The translations under genes and the position numbers were made by a program. From contig NZ_CAKVJB010000007.1 of assembly GCF_934754935.1 (NCBI RefSeq), positions 1-64,000 of the forward strand: a stretch of DNA of 64,000 nucleotides, given 5' to 3'. The stretch comes from an uncultured Holdemanella sp. GTDB lineage: Bacteria; Bacillota_I; Bacilli_A; Erysipelotrichales; Erysipelotrichaceae. The notes below the pieces were generated by a model. It saw only the letters and a program-made list of their open reading frames with translations. It was not told where the DNA came from and did not search any database. This document shows positions 61,236-64,000 of this stretch, piece after piece (the first letter of the stretch is position 1; the number at the start of each line of letters is the position of its first letter).

Positions 61236-63848
61236 ATGACGTTGGAAGCAAAATATAATCATTTAGCAGTAGAAAATGATAAATACCAAAATTGGATTGA
61301 AAAAGGATATTTCACAGCGGGCGATCTATCAAAACGCCCATATTGTATTGTGATCCCTCCACCAAACGTAACTGGAAAGCTACACTTGGGACATGCATGG
61401 GATACAACACTACAAGATATTTTATGTCGTTATAAAAGATTAAAAGGCTATGATGTATGCTGGGTAGCCGGAATGGACCATGCGGGTATTGCGACACAGG
61501 CAAAAGTAGATGCTCGTTTAAAATCAGAAGGAATTTCTCGTTATGACATTGGTCGTGAAAAATTCTTAGAAAGAGCATGGGAATGGAAAGAAGAATATGC
61601 TTCTACCATTCGTAGTCAATGGGCTAAATTAGGTTTATCTTTAGATTACAGTCGTGAACGCTTTACATTAGATGAAGGTTTATCACAAGCTGTTCGTAAA
61701 GTCTTTGTAGACTTATATAATGATGGACTAATCTATCAAGGTGAAAGAATCATTAACTGGGATCCTGAAGCCAAAACAGCATTGTCTAACATTGAAGTAG
61801 AACACAAAGAAATCATGGGTCACATGTATTACTTTAAATATAAAGTCGTAGAAACAGGACAAGAATTAGTGATTGCGACAACTCGTCCAGAAACAATGTT
61901 TGCCGACCAAGCTATCTTTGTTCACCCAGATGATGAAAGATATAAAGATATCGTTGGAATGCATGCGATCAACCCTGCAAACGGGGACGAACTTCCAATC
62001 ATGGCCGATGATTATATTGACATGAGCTTTGGTACAGCTGTTATGAAATGTACGCCAGCACATGATCCAAATGACTTCGCATTAGCTAAAAAATATAACT
62101 TACCAATGCCAATCTGTATGAATCCAGATGGAACTATGAATGACATGTGCGGTAAGTATGCGGGTATGGATCGTTTTGAATGTCGTGAAGCTTTAGTCAA
62201 TGACTTTAAAGAAGCAGGTGTAGTTGATCATATCGAAGAACACTTACACCAAGTAGGACACTCAGAAAGAACAGGTGTTATTGTAGAGCCTTATTTAAGT
62301 AAACAATGGTTTGTTAAGATGAAACCATTAGCTGAAGAGGTATTAAAGAATCAAGAAATCGAAGATCAAAGAATCAACTTTGTACCTTCTCGTTTCAATA
62401 AAACATTTGAACAATGGCTAGAAAATATTGAAGATTGGTGTATCTCTCGTCAATTGTGGTGGGGACACAGAATTCCAGCTTGGACAAACAAAGAAACGGG
62501 TGAAATCTATGTTGGAATGGAAGATCCAAAAGACATTGAAAACTGGACTCAAGATGAAGATGTATTGGATACTTGGTTCTCAAGTGCATTATGGCCATTC
62601 TCAACATTAGGTTGGCCAGAAAGTACAGCCGATTTAGAACGTTATTTCCCTAATGATGTATTGGTAACAGGATATGACATCATCTTCTTCTGGGTAGCTC
62701 GTATGGCTTTCCAAACACGCTACTGCATGAAGAACCGTCCATTCAAAGACGTCTTGATCCATGGACTTGTTCGTGATACACAAGGACGCAAAATGTCTAA
62801 ATCATTAGGTAATGGTATTGATCCAATGGATGTAATTCAAGAAAAGGGTGCTGACGCCTTACGTTTCTTCTTAACAACAAACTCAACACCAGGACAAGAC
62901 TTACGTTTTGACGAAACTAAGATGGATGCAAGCTGGAACTTTATCAATAAGATCTGGAATGCTGCTCGTTATGTTCAAATGCAAATTGGTGATACAAAAC
63001 CAGAACTAGACATGACTAAGGCAAACAGCGTAGACAAATGGATCTTAGCTCGTTTTAACGAAGTATTAGATCATGTATCTACAAACATGGATAAATATGA
63101 ATTGGCCATTGTAGGAAACGAACTATATAGCTTTGTATGGGACGATTTCTGCAGCTGGTACATTGAACTTTCTAAAGCTACTCTATACTCAGAAGACGAA
63201 AGCTTAGTAGCCAACACAAAAGCGGTTCTATATACAGTTATGATGGGAATTTTAAAAGTATTATCTCCATTCATGCCATTTGTGACTGAAGAAATCTATT
63301 TGAACTTACCTCATGAAAAAGAAAGCTTAAATGTAGAAACATGGCCAGAAAAAGTTGAATTCGAATATACAGACGCTGAAAAAGATGAAATGGCATTAGT
63401 AATCAGTGCAATTCAAACGGTACGTGAAATCAAAGTTGAATATGCAATGAAACCAAGTGAAGACTTAACAATTTCATTACACAACGACAATGGCTATGTA
63501 GCATTAAATTCAGAATCTACTGCAATCCTTGCACGTATGGCACACGCCACAGTCAAAGAAGATTTAAATACAGAAGATGTATTATCACGTACAATTGAAA
63601 AAGCTGTATTAACAGTTGCGATGGATGCATTAATTGACTTAGAAGAAGAAAAAGGAAAACTTGAAAAAGAAATCGCACGCCTAGAAAACGAAATCAAACG
63701 TTGTTCAGGCATGTTGAAAAATCCTGGATTTGTCAATAAAGCACCAGAAGCTAAGGTCAATGCAGAAAAAGAAAAACTAGCTTCTTACACAGAAAAGCTA
63801 GAAATGACGAAAACACAATTAGATAACATCCTTAAGAAGTTAGGATAG
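61236..63848 (+). CDS. valS: Valyl-tRNA synthetase
   Basis: A protein of 870 residues, the usual length. HIGH motif is PPPNVTGKLHLGHAWD, the editing domain has TTRPETMFADQAIFVHP, KMSKS is GRKMSKSLGNGIDP, and the end is the valine-specific coiled coil (LEKEIARLENEIKRC, then NPGFVNKAPEAKV). It charges tRNA-Val with valine. ATG 61236 is preferred over TTG 61230; AAAGGA lies 9 bases upstream. A T-box precedes it. It is a housekeeping gene and marks the right border of the variable locus. Confidence 0.96.
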   Translation: MTLEAKYNHLAVENDKYQNWIEKGYFTAGDLSKRPYCIVIPPPNVTGKLHLGHAWDTTLQDILCRYKRLKGYDVCWVAGMDHAGIATQAKVDARLKSEGISRYDIGREKFLERAWEWKEEYASTIRSQWAKLGLSLDYSRERFTLDEGLSQAVRKVFVDLYNDGLIYQGERIINWDPEAKTALSNIEVEHKEIMGHMYYFKYKVVETGQELVIATTRPETMFADQAIFVHPDDERYKDIVGMHAINPANGDELPIMADDYIDMSFGTAVMKCTPAHDPNDFALAKKYNLPMPICMNPDGTMNDMCGKYAGMDRFECREALVNDFKEAGVVDHIEEHLHQVGHSERTGVIVEPYLSKQWFVKMKPLAEEVLKNQEIEDQRINFVPSRFNKTFEQWLENIEDWCISRQLWWGHRIPAWTNKETGEIYVGMEDPKDIENWTQDEDVLDTWFSSALWPFSTLGWPESTADLERYFPNDVLVTGYDIIFFWVARMAFQTRYCMKNRPFKDVLIHGLVRDTQGRKMSKSLGNGIDPMDVIQEKGADALRFFLTTNSTPGQDLRFDETKMDASWNFINKIWNAARYVQMQIGDTKPELDMTKANSVDKWILARFNEVLDHVSTNMDKYELAIVGNELYSFVWDDFCSWYIELSKATLYSEDESLVANTKAVLYTVMMGILKVLSPFMPFVTEEIYLNLPHEKESLNVETWPEKVEFEYTDAEKDEMALVISAIQTVREIKVEYAMKPSEDLTISLHNDNGYVALNSESTAILARMAHATVKEDLNTEDVLSRTIEKAVLTVAMDALIDLEEEKGKLEKEIARLENEIKRCSGMLKNPGFVNKAPEAKVNAEKEKLASYTEKLEMTKTQLDNILKKLG

Positions 63849-63856
63849 TATAAATT

Positions 63857-63883
63857 ACGCTCAGGTTTCTGGGCGTTTTTTTT
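63857..63883 (+). terminator. Terminator of valS
   Basis: CGCTCAG and CTGGGCG pair (one G-U) around GTTT, followed by eight T residues, 8 bases after the valS stop. The remaining bases to the window end show no gene. Confidence 0.9.
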
Positions 63884-64000
63884 AATCGACAAAACATTTG
63901 TTTCTACATCTATTTGACTTTCCTTTCTTTCTTTCGCACAATGAGAAAGAAAGACTCAGACGCTGTTAGAATTTGCATCACCACAGCATGTATAATATCA

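Noticed and set aside
1..64000. tRNA or rRNA genes
   Set aside because: No cloverleaf, CCA end or rRNA-like stretch was recognised.

Overview
The window comes from a low-GC, AT-rich Gram-positive bacterium (Bacillota). Supporting signs are a T-box riboswitch upstream of valS, strong GGAGG-type ribosome binding sites, rho-independent terminators with long T tracts, a CpsB/CpsC/CpsD tyrosine-phosphorylation module and LytR-CpsA-Psr (LCP) wall-polymer ligases. An Erysipelotrichia-like host is my guess from general gene style. No rRNA or other marker here proves it.

Layout. (1) 0-0.7 kb: a minus-strand PemK/MazF-like toxin whose 3' part is shifted by one base. (2) 0.9-5.1 kb: a Septu-type anti-phage operon (PtuA ATPase, PtuB HNH nuclease) followed 16 nt later by a KAP-family P-loop NTPase. 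(3) 5.1-5.6 kb: a promoter and a leader ending in a terminator-like hairpin. (4) 5.6-21.9 kb: a continuous polysaccharide operon with a CapD/PglF-like dehydratase, PIG-L deacetylase, YkvI-like transporter, initiating phosphoglycosyl transferase, ATP-grasp enzyme, SDR, three glycosyltransferases, Wzy-like polymerase, pyruvyl transferase, Wzx-like flippase, WecC and WecB. (5) 22.3-23.9 kb: an insertion sequence on the minus strand. (6) 23.9-28.5 kb: a cytosine-C5 methylase, a double-GHKL histidine kinase and a receiver protein, translationally coupled to each other and to the next capsule gene (UDP-glucuronate epimerase). (7) 29.7-34.4 kb: a PD-(D/E)XK-SIR2 fusion, an AbiGi/AbiGii pair, a membrane protein and a small ORF, then ugd. 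(8) 35.7-36.7 kb: an IS1595-type element with both ends visible and a broken transposase. (9) 36.8-40.0 kb: an unknown protein, a short CBASS pair (CD-NTase and SLATT effector) and an unrecognised protein. (10) 40.2-42.9 kb: CpsC, CpsB, CpsD and a PepSY lipoprotein. (11) 43.0-46.7 kb: a 1222-residue unrecognised protein ending in a PD-(D/E)XK nuclease motif. (12) 46.7-51.0 kb: a PHP phosphoesterase and a phosphoribosyltransferase whose 3' end is repeated 2.3 kb downstream, bracketing an MqsR-like/Panacea toxin-antitoxin cassette and a DUF697 remnant. (13) 51.1-56.2 kb: a second initiating sugar transferase and two LCP proteins. (14) 57-60.9 kb: a HipA-like kinase, zinc-ribbon/GYF protein, DUF2752, HIRAN and DUF3990 proteins and small genes. 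(15) 61.0-63.9 kb: T-box and valS.

How it works together. The sugar genes can make UDP-ManNAcA (WecB plus WecC) and UDP-GlcA/GalA (Ugd plus epimerase), load a first sugar on undecaprenyl phosphate, extend it, flip it, polymerise it under CpsBCD control and attach it through LCP enzymes. This surface-polymer locus is interrupted many times by recognisable or probable anti-phage systems, so it also behaves as a defence island. The least explained items are the methylase/double-GHKL/receiver cassette, the 1222-residue nuclease-motif protein, the PD-(D/E)XK-SIR2 fusion and the KAP gene attached to Septu.
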